Shown piece after piece: positions 47,673 to 57,269 of a stretch of 64,000 nt of DNA (positions within the stretch are counted from its first letter, which is position 1; each line of letters opens with the position of its first letter). The notes under the pieces were generated by a model. The model made no database searches and had not been told where the DNA came from. It worked only from the letters and a program-made list of their open reading frames with translations. Position numbers and translations under genes: made by a program. The stretch comes from Affinundibacterium fentianense (GTDB taxonomy: Bacteria > Pseudomonadota > Gammaproteobacteria > Burkholderiales > Burkholderiaceae_D): the NCBI RefSeq assembly GCF_018139545.1, contig NZ_JAGSPJ010000005.1, forward strand, positions 231,112-295,111, given 5' to 3'.

Positions 47673-47708
47673 AAGGGGCAAATTCACAGTTTGCCCCTTC
47701 GTTATTTT
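47673..47708 (+). terminator. Hairpin between yajC and secD
   Basis: A perfect 10-bp stem AAGGGGCAAA (47673-47682) / TTTGCCCCTT (47690-47699) with a 7-nt loop is followed by CGTTATTTTC, an interrupted T-rich tail. It could act as a partial terminator that lowers secDF relative to yajC, or as a 3' stabiliser. Confidence 0.6.
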
Positions 47709-47748
47709 CAGCTAATTAGTTTTATGTAGTTTTTTTCAGACTCTCGCT

Positions 47749-49617
47749 ATGAATCGTTATCCTCTCTGGAAGTACATCATCATTTTGATCACTTTGGTCT
47801 TTGGTGCTTTGTACACTGCACCGAATTTTTTCGGTGATTCTCCCGCTGTACAAATTAATAGTGCGAAAGCCACCATTAAAGTCGATAACGCAATGATTGC
47901 GCGCGTCGAGCAGATTTTGAAGGACGCTGGGATCAGTTCAACTGGATATTCCTATGATTACAACGGCATCCAGGGTTCTGTGCGAGCACGATTCTTGAAT
48001 ACTGATGTGCAATTCAAAGCCAAAGCAGCTCTGGAGAAAAACTTAAATCCTGATCCTAGCGATCCGGTCTACACAGTCGCCTTGAATTTGTTGCCGAATA
48101 CGCCAGAGTGGATGCAAAAATTGCATGCCTTTCCTATGTACTTAGGTTTGGACTTGCGTGGTGGTGTGCACTTCTTGATGAAAGTCGATACATCAGCGGT
48201 TTTGAATAATCGTTTGAATACTTTGCAAGCAAGTATCCGCAGCACGCTGAAGGAAAAAGAAGTTCGTCATGCCGGCATTTCTCGTGATGCCTCGTCGGTT
48301 ACCGTTAAGTTTCGTGATGCAGAGATACGCGCAAAGGCACGCGATATTTTGGCTCGCCAAATGAATGATGTCAGTTTGGTTGATAGTGTGGTGACACCAG
48401 AGAACCCAGAGATTTCGTTCAAAGTGAGTATGAAGCCAGATGCTTTGACGAATCTGATGAACGAAGGCGTCAAACAAAATATTTCTGCTTTGTCAAAACG
48501 CGTGAATGAAATTGGTGTAGCGGAACCGATTATTCAACAACAAGGCGCAGATCGTATCGTTGTGCAATTGCCGGGCGTGCAGGATGTGGCACGGGCAAAA
48601 GCAATTATCGGGCGGACAGCAACGTTGGAAGTTCGATTAGTGGATGAATCCGTTATCGGTCCTGTCGATGAAAATACCGCAGTCCCATTTGGTTCTGAAA
48701 TGTTTAAGGTTGGACGTGGTGGTCCAGCGATTTTGTATAAAGATCCGATTGTGACGGGTGACGCGATCACGGGTGCGCAAGCGAGTTTCGACCAAAATCA
48801 GCAGCCTGCAGTAAGTATCGACTTGAATAGTGAAGGTGGCCGTCGTATGGGGGAAGCAACCCGTCAAAACGTTGGCAAACGCATGGCTTTTGTACTCTTT
48901 GAAAAAGGCAAAGGTGAATTACTTCAAGTGGCGACAATTCAGGGCGTTTTTAGCAATAAATTCCAAACAACTGGGATGCGCTCGACCAACGATGCCAATG
49001 AATTAGCTTTGCTGTTGCGCGCTGGTGCATTAGCAGCGCCAATGGAAGTGATTGAAGAACGTACAATCGGCGCGCAATTGGGTGCGGAAAATATTACTAA
49101 GGGTATACATTCCACGATGTACGGCTTCGCCGCGATTGCTGTATTTATGATTATCTACTACATGATGTTTGGTTTTTTCAGCGTGTTCGCACTCGCGGTC
49201 AACTTGCTCTTGTTAGTGGGTATTTTATCGGTCATGCAAGCGACCTTGACCTTGCCAGGTATGGCTGCGATTGCCTTGGCACTCGGTATGGCGATTGACG
49301 CCAACGTTTTGATCAATGAGCGTATCCGTGAAGAACTGCGTGCTGGCAATTCACCGCAGAATGCGATTTTGCAAGGTTTTGACCGCGCTTGGGCTACGAT
49401 TCTTGATTCCAACGTGACAACCTTGATCGTTGGTTTGGCATTGTTGGTATTTGGCTCTGGCCCGATCAAAGCGTTCGCGATTGTGCACTGTTTAGGTATT
49501 TTGACTTCGATTTTCTCTGCCGTCTTTGTGTCGCGCGGTGTGGTCAATTTGTGGTACGGCCGTAAGAAGAAATTGGCTTCTGTTTCCATTGGTCAGATTT
49601 GGAAACCTGCTGATTAG
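47749..49617 (+). CDS. secD: Protein translocase subunit SecD
   Basis: Proton-driven partner of SecYEG that pulls exported proteins on the periplasmic side. The 622-residue protein has an N-terminal helix (WKYIIILITLVFGALYTAP), a large periplasmic P1 region starting with the D1 motif GLDLRGGVHF, and five more helices containing D4-D6 motifs (AIALALGMAIDANVLINERIREE, DSNVTTLIVGLALLVFGSGPIKAFA). Length is typical. It is followed by secF after 77 bp. Confidence 0.97.
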   Translation: MNRYPLWKYIIILITLVFGALYTAPNFFGDSPAVQINSAKATIKVDNAMIARVEQILKDAGISSTGYSYDYNGIQGSVRARFLNTDVQFKAKAALEKNLNPDPSDPVYTVALNLLPNTPEWMQKLHAFPMYLGLDLRGGVHFLMKVDTSAVLNNRLNTLQASIRSTLKEKEVRHAGISRDASSVTVKFRDAEIRAKARDILARQMNDVSLVDSVVTPENPEISFKVSMKPDALTNLMNEGVKQNISALSKRVNEIGVAEPIIQQQGADRIVVQLPGVQDVARAKAIIGRTATLEVRLVDESVIGPVDENTAVPFGSEMFKVGRGGPAILYKDPIVTGDAITGAQASFDQNQQPAVSIDLNSEGGRRMGEATRQNVGKRMAFVLFEKGKGELLQVATIQGVFSNKFQTTGMRSTNDANELALLLRAGALAAPMEVIEERTIGAQLGAENITKGIHSTMYGFAAIAVFMIIYYMMFGFFSVFALAVNLLLLVGILSVMQATLTLPGMAAIALALGMAIDANVLINERIREELRAGNSPQNAILQGFDRAWATILDSNVTTLIVGLALLVFGSGPIKAFAIVHCLGILTSIFSAVFVSRGVVNLWYGRKKKLASVSIGQIWKPAD

Positions 49618-49694
49618 GTATCGAAGTAGGTATCGAAATCAAGTTCGAAGCGATCAGCAACTAGTCAATTACAGAAAAGATTTAGGAATTCATC

Positions 49695-50672
49695 ATGGAA
49701 TTATTCCGTATTAAACGCGACATACCATTCATGCGCAATGCGCTGATATTTAATGTCATCTCCGCTTTAACGTTTGTCGCCGCCGTTTATTTTTTGCTCG
49801 CAAAGGGTTTGCATTTGTCGGTCGAATTTACTGGTGGTACTTCGATGGAAGTGAGCTACAGCCAAGCGGCAAATACAGACAAGATCCGCGACAGCATTAA
49901 AGCACTCGGCTTGAATGAAGTTGTGGTGCAAACCTTTGGTAAGGCGCAAGATGTCGTGATTCGTATGCCCTTGCCGAAGCTTGCAGAGGGTGCCGCAAAG
50001 CCAAGTGAGAAAGAATTGAACGCGATGATCACCGCGCAAAATGATCGCGTGATGAGTGCTTTAAAAGCGGACCATCCTGACGTGGTGTTGCAAAGAACGG
50101 CATTAGTTGGCGCACAAGTTGGTGACGAATTGGCACACGATGGATTGATGGCTTTGTTATTCGTTGTGGTTGGCGTGATGGCCTATCTCGCGATTCGTTT
50201 CGAATGGAAATACGCGGTCTCAGCGATTATTGCGAACTTGCACGACGTGGTCATTATTCTTGGCTTCTTTGCATTTTTCCAATGGGAATTTGATCTTGCC
50301 GTGTTGGCTGCGGTGTTGGCTGTTTTGGGCTACTCTGTTAATGAGTCCGTGGTTATTTTTGACCGTATTCGAGAAAACTTCTTGAAGCTGCGTAAAGCAA
50401 GCGTCACCGAAGTGATCGATAACGCGATTACCAGCACCATTTCACGTACTGTGATTACCCATGGCTGTACACAAATGATGGTGTTGTCGATGTTGTTCTT
50501 CGGTGGGCCAACATTGCACGGTTTTGCGATCGCCTTGACGATCGGTATTTGCTTCGGTATTTACTCTTCGGTATTCGTTGCCGCAGCGATTGCGATGTGG
50601 TTGGGCGTGAAGCGCGAAGACTTGATCAAGCCAGTCAAAGAAAAAGATGATACGGATGGGGCTGTTGTCTAG
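49695..50672 (+). CDS. secF: Protein translocase subunit SecF
   Basis: Forms a complex with SecD. The 325-residue protein has six transmembrane helices and the SecF signatures VEFTGGTSMEV (D1-like), ALLFVVVGVMAYLAIRFEWK, and GYSVNESVVIFDRIRENF with the catalytic-region acidic residue. GGAATTC-type sequence precedes the ATG. It is the last gene of the cluster, followed by a good terminator. Confidence 0.97.
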   Translation: MELFRIKRDIPFMRNALIFNVISALTFVAAVYFLLAKGLHLSVEFTGGTSMEVSYSQAANTDKIRDSIKALGLNEVVVQTFGKAQDVVIRMPLPKLAEGAAKPSEKELNAMITAQNDRVMSALKADHPDVVLQRTALVGAQVGDELAHDGLMALLFVVVGVMAYLAIRFEWKYAVSAIIANLHDVVIILGFFAFFQWEFDLAVLAAVLAVLGYSVNESVVIFDRIRENFLKLRKASVTEVIDNAITSTISRTVITHGCTQMMVLSMLFFGGPTLHGFAIALTIGICFGIYSSVFVAAAIAMWLGVKREDLIKPVKEKDDTDGAVV

Positions 50673-50719
50673 TTTGAATGTTTTTGCAGCCATTTCGTAA
50701 CAAAAAGTATAAAAGAACC

Positions 50720-50749
50720 AAGCCAGCCTGAGTGCTGGCTTTTTCTTTG
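50720..50749 (+). terminator. Intrinsic terminator after secF
   Basis: Stem AAGCCAGC (50720-50727) / GCTGGCTT (50734-50741) with a 6-nt loop is followed by TTTCTTTG. A convincing Rho-independent terminator 48 bp beyond the secF stop. Confidence 0.85.
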
Positions 50750-50924
50750 TTAAGATTCCATGCATCAATAAATTCGAAAAAATTGGCGGTGACTGCGTGT
50801 AGCCTACAAAAGAAGCTAGGTAACACATTGTTGAACCGACTTTTTGCACTCAAATTGCGCACAGTGATCGAACTTTCTGTGTATCAACTGTCTAAAGTGC
50901 TCTCACCAGAACAATCAAATCAAT

Positions 50925-52184
50925 ATGAAAAACGCAAAAATTCCGGTACTTGCTTTGTCCGTCGCCGTTGCTGCAGGCGCTTATTGGATGTGGAAAAAAA
51001 ATGGAACTGAGGGCACGGAGATCGTTGCTGGTCAGACGATTGGTGCTAAAGGGGAAAAAAATCGTCCGGTAACTGTGAATACCGTACTGGCGACAAAACG
51101 AGATTACGATGTTAAGTTGAGCGCGAATGGCATAGTGTCCTCATTGAATATCGTGGAGGTCAGACCGCAAGTGAGCAGTGTGATCGATAAAGTGCACATC
51201 AAGGAAGGGCAGTTTGTCAAAGCGGGAACTTTGTTGTTCACTTTAGATAATCGGGTGGATAGTGTGAATTTGGCCAAGGCGCAAGCACAGCTCGATAAAG
51301 AACTCGCGACGCTAGCTGAAAACCAAAGGCAGTGGGAGCGCAGTAAAGAATTATTTGCGAAAAAATTTCAAGCACAAAGTGTCGTCGATGCAGCGCAAAC
51401 TTCGGTACAGGCACAACAATCGGTCGTCGATGGAGCTAGAGCGGCAGTTGCCGCTGCAAAAGTGAATTTAGGCTATAGCAAAATTCTGGCACCAGTGAGT
51501 GGTCGCACCGGATTGATTAACGTGTTTCCCGGCTCATTGGTACAACCAAGTACGTCTGGTGCCGCGCTCGTGACCATCACGCAGATGGATCCCATTGCAA
51601 TTACATTTCCGCTACCGCAACGCAATTTATCCGACGCCTTGGATAGTATGAAGCGTGGCGATAGTGTGGCGGTCGCAAGCTTGCCGGACAACAAGACTAG
51701 TTTTAAAGGCAAATTACAATTCATCGACAATGTGGTTGACGCGGTTTCAGGTACGGTCAAAGTCAAAGCCGTGTTTGAGAACAAAGAGATGAAGTTGTGG
51801 CCCGGTGCTTATGCAAACGTTGATTTGAGCGTCTTGACGTTGAAAGATGTGATCGTGGTGCCACGCGATGCGCTGGTGATAGGCGTGAATTCTGTGAGCG
51901 TATTTGTCGTCGACAGCGAAGGTAAAGCGGAACAGAAAAAAGTTCAAGTGCAATACAGTTTTGAAAATGATGCCATCATTTCTGGCATCGAGGCAGGCAT
52001 GAAAGTCGTACTAGAAGGTAAGCAGAACTTGCGTCCTGGGGTCCCGGTTAAGGAACGTGCCGATACCGATGCGAAGAGCGAGAGCAAGGCCGCCAAGAAA
52101 TCGGACGATAAAGTTGATCCGAAAGCCGCAGCATCGTCAGGCGCCAGTGTCGCGGCCAGTTCTTCAGCAGCGAGTGCATCATGA
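50925..52184 (+). CDS. RND efflux periplasmic adaptor (membrane fusion protein)
   Basis: Links an RND pump to an outer-membrane channel. The 419-residue protein has an N-terminal anchor (IPVLALSVAVAAGAYWMW), the barrel-sandwich (IVEVRPQVSSVIDKVHIKEGQFVKAG), a coiled-coil hairpin (AQLDKELATLAENQRQWERSKELFAKK), and LGYSKILAPVSGRTG and GAYANVDLSV. The last 45 residues are an Ala/Ser/Lys-rich low-complexity tail not needed for the fold. Its stop overlaps the RND permease start by four bases, so the two are translationally coupled. No outer-membrane factor gene follows, so a shared TolC-like channel is presumed. Confidence 0.93.
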   Translation: MKNAKIPVLALSVAVAAGAYWMWKKNGTEGTEIVAGQTIGAKGEKNRPVTVNTVLATKRDYDVKLSANGIVSSLNIVEVRPQVSSVIDKVHIKEGQFVKAGTLLFTLDNRVDSVNLAKAQAQLDKELATLAENQRQWERSKELFAKKFQAQSVVDAAQTSVQAQQSVVDGARAAVAAAKVNLGYSKILAPVSGRTGLINVFPGSLVQPSTSGAALVTITQMDPIAITFPLPQRNLSDALDSMKRGDSVAVASLPDNKTSFKGKLQFIDNVVDAVSGTVKVKAVFENKEMKLWPGAYANVDLSVLTLKDVIVVPRDALVIGVNSVSVFVVDSEGKAEQKKVQVQYSFENDAIISGIEAGMKVVLEGKQNLRPGVPVKERADTDAKSESKAAKKSDDKVDPKAAASSGASVAASSSAASAS

Positions 52185-55100
52185 ATTTATCGGAGTTATT
52201 TATTCGTCGTCCTGTGATGACGATCTTACTGAATATTTCCGTGGTAGTCGCTGGGATTTTGGCTTACCGTTTGATCCCGATCGCAGCGCTACCAAGCTAT
52301 AACACGCCAGTTATCAGCGTCGGTGCAGGTTTGCCTGGTGCGAGCCCAGAAACGATGGCAACATCAGTTGCTTTACCGCTCGAGAAACAATTTGCGACGA
52401 TTCCCGGTTTGGCAACGATTAGTTCGAGTAGCACACTAGGCTCGACGTCTTTGACTTTGGAATTTGACGCAAGCCGGAATGTCGATGAAGCTGCGGTGGA
52501 TGTACAAGCGGCGTTATTGCGTGCGCAACGCGCATTGCCGATAGAGATGACCTCGTTACCGTCTTATCGCAAAGTGAATCCGGCGGACTCTGCTGTGTTG
52601 GTGCTGGCACTGACTTCTCCCTCATTAAGTCTGGCAGAGCTCACAAATTACGCAGAGCATTTAATTTCCCCGAATTTATCGACACTGGCGGGTGTCGCGC
52701 AAGTGAATATTTTTGGTATTCGTCGGTACGCTGTGCGCATCCGGGTTGACCCAGGTGCTTTAGCAAGCCGTAATATTGGATTTGATGAAATCACAAGTAG
52801 TATCCGCGCCGCGAATTCTATTGCGCCAGTGGGAACGCTCGATGGCGATAAACAAACTTTGACCATCGTCGCCAACAAGCAGCTACAAAACGCTGCCGAA
52901 TTTGCGAATATTATCGTTAGCAATAAAGGCGGACAAGTAGTTCGTCTGCGTGATGTGGCGAGTGTCGAGGATAGCTACGAAACCGTGAAGTCGGTCGGTA
53001 ACTTTAATGGCGAGCCGGCGATCATGCTGGCGATACAACGGCAAACCGATGCGAATACGGTCAAAGTTGTAGACGCGATTAAGGCAGCTATTCCTGGTTT
53101 TAAAGCGCAATTACCGAGTTCTGTGAATATCACATTGGCGAATGACCGTTCGGTTTCTGTACGGGACGCCTTGCACGATGTGAATCTGACCTTGTTGTTG
53201 ACGGTCTTTTTGGTCATTGTGGTGATTTTCTTGTTCTTACGTCACATGGTCGCAACAATTATTCCCGCGCTGTCTCTCCCGGTGTCTTTGGTAGGGGCGG
53301 TATTTTTATTGTGGGCATTTGGCTACACCCTTGATAATGTTTCCTTACTCGGGATCACTTTGGCGGTGGGGCTCGTGGTTGACGACGCTATCGTTATGTT
53401 GGAAAACATTATTCGTCATGTCGAAATGGGGGAGACCCCGTTTGAGGCTGCTTTGAAAGGGTCGCGTGAAGTCGGCTTCACTATTATCTCGATTTCGACT
53501 TCATTGATCGCCGTCTTCATTCCTATCTTTTTTATGCCGGGCGTGATTGGTCAATTGTTTCATGAGTTTGCTGTGGTCGTCAGTCTTGCGATCATCGTCT
53601 CTGCTTTTGTCTCGTTAACCTTAGTCCCGATGTTGGCTAGTCGCTTTTTGAAAGCGGAGAGCGAACACTTGCCGCCATCGAAATGGATGGGGGCGATGAC
53701 ACGCAGTTTTGAACGTGGATTTAATGCATCCCTGCATGCTTATACACGCGGGCTTGATATGGCATTGGCGCATCGCAAGTCGGTGCTTTTCATCGCTTTG
53801 CTCACCTTTGTCGCAACGGCGTATATGTTCAACACCATCCCTAAAGGTTTTTTTCCTGAGGAAGATATAGGTCAGCTGAACGTCTCGACTGAGGCGGCAG
53901 AGGACACTTCTTTCCCTGCGATGGTTGTCCTTCAAGAGCGCGTCGCGAAGATTTTACGGGAAGATCCAAACGTCTTGACGGTCTCGTCATTTCACGGCGG
54001 TGGTGGTTCGCAAAATACTGGTCGAGGCTTCATTAATTTGAAACCGCGCAATCAACGTAAGCCGATGAAAGAAGTGGTGGAAGGTTTGCGAAATAAATTG
54101 AAAGCCGTGCCAGGTATTACGGTATTTTTGCGGCCTGTTCAGAATTTGCAGCTAGGCGGACGTCCTAGTAAGAGTCAGTATCAGTACATCATGCAAAGTG
54201 TGGATGCGAGCGAATTAAGTAGCTGGGCATTTAAAATGCAAGATAAGTTACGAAATGATCCTGGCTTTAAAGACGTAACGACAGATTCTCAATTGAAAGG
54301 ATTGCAGGCATCGATTGAGATTGATCGTGATCGAGCTAATTCTCTCGGTGTCGGAATTGATGCGATTCGTGCTGCTTTGTACAGTGCATTTGGCGAGCGT
54401 CAAATTGCAACGCTGTTCACAAGTGTCGATAGTTATGCTGTCGTCTTAGAGGTGGCGCCTCAGGATAAGAAAGATGAATCAGCAATCGGTGCCATTTATG
54501 TTCGCAGCAATACTGGTAACTTGGTTCCTATCTCCAGCTTTGCTACAGTGAAACGGACGGTAGGGCCGACGGCAATTAATCACGTTGGTCAGTTGCAAGC
54601 GGTGACAGTCTCGTTCAATCTTGCGCCCGACATGCCTTTGGGCGATGCCACCAATAAGATTGAAAAATACAAAGAGGAAATCAAATTACCCTCATCTGTG
54701 ATTACTTCATATGGCGGTGATGCAGCCGTGTTTAAAGACTCACAATCGGGACAATTAATTTTGATCATTTCTGCCTTGTTGGTGATCTACGTCTTGCTCG
54801 GTGTCTTGTATGAGAGTTTCATCCACCCGATCACAATCTTGGCGGGATTGCCTTCAGCCGCCGTCGGCGCTTTGCTGATGTTAGAGTTATTCGGCAAAGA
54901 TTTAACCCTGATCGCTACGATTGGTATTTTGTTGTTGATTGGTATCGTCAAGAAAAATGCGATTATGATGATCGACTTTGCACTCGACGCCCAACGTCAT
55001 CGCAACATGTCACCGATGGAAGCCATTCGCGAAGCGTGTATCGAGCGTTATCGGCCGATTATGATGACGACCTTAGCCGCCTTAGTGGGTGCGCTACCAA

Positions 55101-55267
55101 TTGCTTTAGGTCTTGGTGCTGGTGCGGAATTGCGGCAGCCACTTGGACTCGCGGTGGTTGGTGGCTTGATTTTCTCGCAAGCGATTACTCTGTTCATTAC
55201 CCCTGTGATTTATTTGGCACTAGACAAATACAGCGGCAAGGGGCCAATTGTTGGCAACACAATTTAG
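52181..55267 (+). CDS. RND-family efflux permease (HAE1 type)
   Basis: Inner-membrane proton/drug antiporter of 1028 residues. It starts with MNLSELFIRRPVMTILLNIS, typical of MdtB/MdtC-like members, and has two large periplasmic loops and twelve helices. The proton-relay residues are visible: tandem Asp in GLVVDDAIVMLENI (helix 4) and Lys in GIVKKNAIMMIDFALDA (helix 10). Substrates cannot be predicted. Only one permease is present, so it probably forms a homotrimer rather than an MdtBC-like heterotrimer. Confidence 0.94.
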   Translation: MNLSELFIRRPVMTILLNISVVVAGILAYRLIPIAALPSYNTPVISVGAGLPGASPETMATSVALPLEKQFATIPGLATISSSSTLGSTSLTLEFDASRNVDEAAVDVQAALLRAQRALPIEMTSLPSYRKVNPADSAVLVLALTSPSLSLAELTNYAEHLISPNLSTLAGVAQVNIFGIRRYAVRIRVDPGALASRNIGFDEITSSIRAANSIAPVGTLDGDKQTLTIVANKQLQNAAEFANIIVSNKGGQVVRLRDVASVEDSYETVKSVGNFNGEPAIMLAIQRQTDANTVKVVDAIKAAIPGFKAQLPSSVNITLANDRSVSVRDALHDVNLTLLLTVFLVIVVIFLFLRHMVATIIPALSLPVSLVGAVFLLWAFGYTLDNVSLLGITLAVGLVVDDAIVMLENIIRHVEMGETPFEAALKGSREVGFTIISISTSLIAVFIPIFFMPGVIGQLFHEFAVVVSLAIIVSAFVSLTLVPMLASRFLKAESEHLPPSKWMGAMTRSFERGFNASLHAYTRGLDMALAHRKSVLFIALLTFVATAYMFNTIPKGFFPEEDIGQLNVSTEAAEDTSFPAMVVLQERVAKILREDPNVLTVSSFHGGGGSQNTGRGFINLKPRNQRKPMKEVVEGLRNKLKAVPGITVFLRPVQNLQLGGRPSKSQYQYIMQSVDASELSSWAFKMQDKLRNDPGFKDVTTDSQLKGLQASIEIDRDRANSLGVGIDAIRAALYSAFGERQIATLFTSVDSYAVVLEVAPQDKKDESAIGAIYVRSNTGNLVPISSFATVKRTVGPTAINHVGQLQAVTVSFNLAPDMPLGDATNKIEKYKEEIKLPSSVITSYGGDAAVFKDSQSGQLILIISALLVIYVLLGVLYESFIHPITILAGLPSAAVGALLMLELFGKDLTLIATIGILLLIGIVKKNAIMMIDFALDAQRHRNMSPMEAIREACIERYRPIMMTTLAALVGALPIALGLGAGAELRQPLGLAVVGGLIFSQAITLFITPVIYLALDKYSGKGPIVGNTI

Positions 55268-55281
55268 TGTTTGAAGATGTG

Positions 55282-55316
55282 TCACCACAAGGTCGATTGA
55301 ATGAATCTTGTGGTGA
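55282..55316. terminator. Inverted repeat between convergent genes
   Basis: TCACCACAAG (55282-55291) and CTTGTGGTGA (55307-55316) form a perfect 10-bp stem with a 15-nt loop, between the ends of the RND permease gene and the antiporter gene. There is no T-run on either strand, so termination may be weak or the hairpin may protect the 3' ends. Confidence 0.5.
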
Positions 55317-55326
55317 TGCAAACTTG

Positions 55327-57036
55327 TTAAACGCTTTTTGAAGACACAGTTGCTAGACGCTCGAGTACGTGACTTGTCATCCCTTTCGCCAATTCTTCTT
55401 CAGCCAAAAAGACGGTCTCGGCGCTATCTTCTTTCAGCATGCGCATTTCCTCTTCACTATCTGCTCGCAAAATAATCTCAATGTTCGGATTGAGTGTGCG
55501 GGCCGTTTTTAACATTTGACGGGCATGCATGGTGTCAGGAATGGCGACGATGAGAATCGCCGCGTTGCTGATATGGGCTTGCACTAATACGACAGGATCT
55601 GCGGCGTTACCTGACACAGCGACGATTCCTTGAGTCCGGATTTTTTCCACTAATTCTCGATTTTGTTCGGCTACCACATAGGGAATCTGACGGGCATCGA
55701 GCGCGGCAGCGATGCGCCTCCCAACTCGGCCGAATCCAACCAAGACAATTTGGCCGCGCAGGTACTTATTGTCGGTTGATTGCGGAAGTTCAGCATAGGG
55801 GTCTTGGCGTTGTTCCAAATTGCGCGCTAATTGAGAATTGGCTAAAGCCCAATGTCGAATCGGTTCAACCGCAGCGAACACAACGGGATTTAAGGCGATG
55901 GAAATTAAAGCGCTTGCGAGTATTAAGCTCATACCCTCGGCAGGCATCAGACCTAATGCGACACCTAGGCCAGCTAGAATGAAGGAAAATTCGCCAATTT
56001 GCGCGAGGCTGGCGGCGACAGTTAACGCTGTATTGAGTGGATAACGTAGTGCGATGACCAAGATGACAGCTGCGATGGATTTGCCAAAGATAATAATTGC
56101 CACGACACCGAATACGCGTAGAGGTTGTTCCATTACGATTACGGGATCAAACAGCATGCCAACTGAAACAAAGAATAAGACAGAGAACGCATCGCGTAAG
56201 GGTAGGGATTCCTCGGCTGCGCGGTGACTGAACTCCGATTCTCGCATGACAGTTCCGGCAAAAAAAGCGCCCAATGCGAATGACACATTAAATAGAGCCG
56301 AAGCCCCATAGGCAATACTGATTGCGCACGCGATCACGCCCAAGGTAAATAACTCTCGGGAACCAGTACGGGAGACTTGCCACAATAGCCAAGGCAATGC
56401 GCGACGTCCGACCAGAAGCATCAGCGCAATAAAGGCAATAACTTGCAGTAGTGTTTTGCCTAGCGCCATCCAGATCGAGCTATCTTCTGATCCTGGCAGC
56501 GGCGATCCTCCAAGCACACCAGCGAGGGCAGGTAACAAAACTAAGAATAGTACGGTGGCCAAGTCTTCAACGACTAACCAGCCTACGGCGATTTTTCCAT
56601 TCATTGAATCAAGAATCCCGCGCGATTCTAAGGCTTTCAGCAACACGACCGTACTGGCGCACGACAACGATAAACCAAAAACCAAGCCACTTCCGAAACT
56701 CCAATCAAACCACCACGCCATGAGCATACCGAGTCCAGTGGCAAAGCTCATTTGTAAAATGGCACCGGGAAGTGCAATTCGTTTGACTGCGAGCAAATCT
56801 TGCAAAGAAAAGTGCAGCCCGACACCAAACATCAACAACATCACACCAATTTCTGAAAGTTGCGAGGCAATTTCCCCATCAGCAACAAACCCGGGCGTTG
56901 CGGGTCCAATCAAAATTCCTGCAACCAGATAGCCAACTAAAGCAGGTAATTTGATTTTTTCAGCAATGAAACCAAAAACCAATGCGACGCCGAAACCCGC
57001 AGCTAAGGTCGTAATGAGCGAGATGTCATGAGTCAT
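55327..57036 (-). CDS. ybaL: CPA2-family cation/proton antiporter with RCK domain (YbaL/Kef type)
   Basis: A 569-residue inner-membrane protein. About twelve helices form the Na/H-exchanger fold (LPALVGYLVAGILIGPATPGF, LMFGVGLHFSLQDLLAVKRIALPG), followed by a cytosolic TrkA_N Rossmann domain with NAD(H)-binding motif IVLVGFGRVGRRIAAALD. The order and length match E. coli YbaL more than KefB/KefC, which carry glutathione-sensing features not clear here. It probably exports potassium or another cation. It converges on the RND permease and is divergent from argJ. Confidence 0.85.
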   Translation of the reverse strand: MTHDISLITTLAAGFGVALVFGFIAEKIKLPALVGYLVAGILIGPATPGFVADGEIASQLSEIGVMLLMFGVGLHFSLQDLLAVKRIALPGAILQMSFATGLGMLMAWWFDWSFGSGLVFGLSLSCASTVVLLKALESRGILDSMNGKIAVGWLVVEDLATVLFLVLLPALAGVLGGSPLPGSEDSSIWMALGKTLLQVIAFIALMLLVGRRALPWLLWQVSRTGSRELFTLGVIACAISIAYGASALFNVSFALGAFFAGTVMRESEFSHRAAEESLPLRDAFSVLFFVSVGMLFDPVIVMEQPLRVFGVVAIIIFGKSIAAVILVIALRYPLNTALTVAASLAQIGEFSFILAGLGVALGLMPAEGMSLILASALISIALNPVVFAAVEPIRHWALANSQLARNLEQRQDPYAELPQSTDNKYLRGQIVLVGFGRVGRRIAAALDARQIPYVVAEQNRELVEKIRTQGIVAVSGNAADPVVLVQAHISNAAILIVAIPDTMHARQMLKTARTLNPNIEIILRADSEEEMRMLKEDSAETVFLAEEELAKGMTSHVLERLATVSSKSV

Positions 57037-57269
57037 AGCTTGTCACTTTCTGATGAAACTGTGTTTGCGATACCAGTGCAATCTAAGCGAACCTAACCGA
57101 CAGAGATGATGCAGTAGGAAAGATTGTAACACTGTTGTTTGTAAGCATTTTTTTAGGAGACAATCACTTTTTTAGGCCTATTTTCCTCCCTGCATTTTTT
57201 AATGTTGGGCAACATTCGCAGCAAAATATCCTACAATAACGGATTGTTTTCCACTCAAGGACTTTCATC

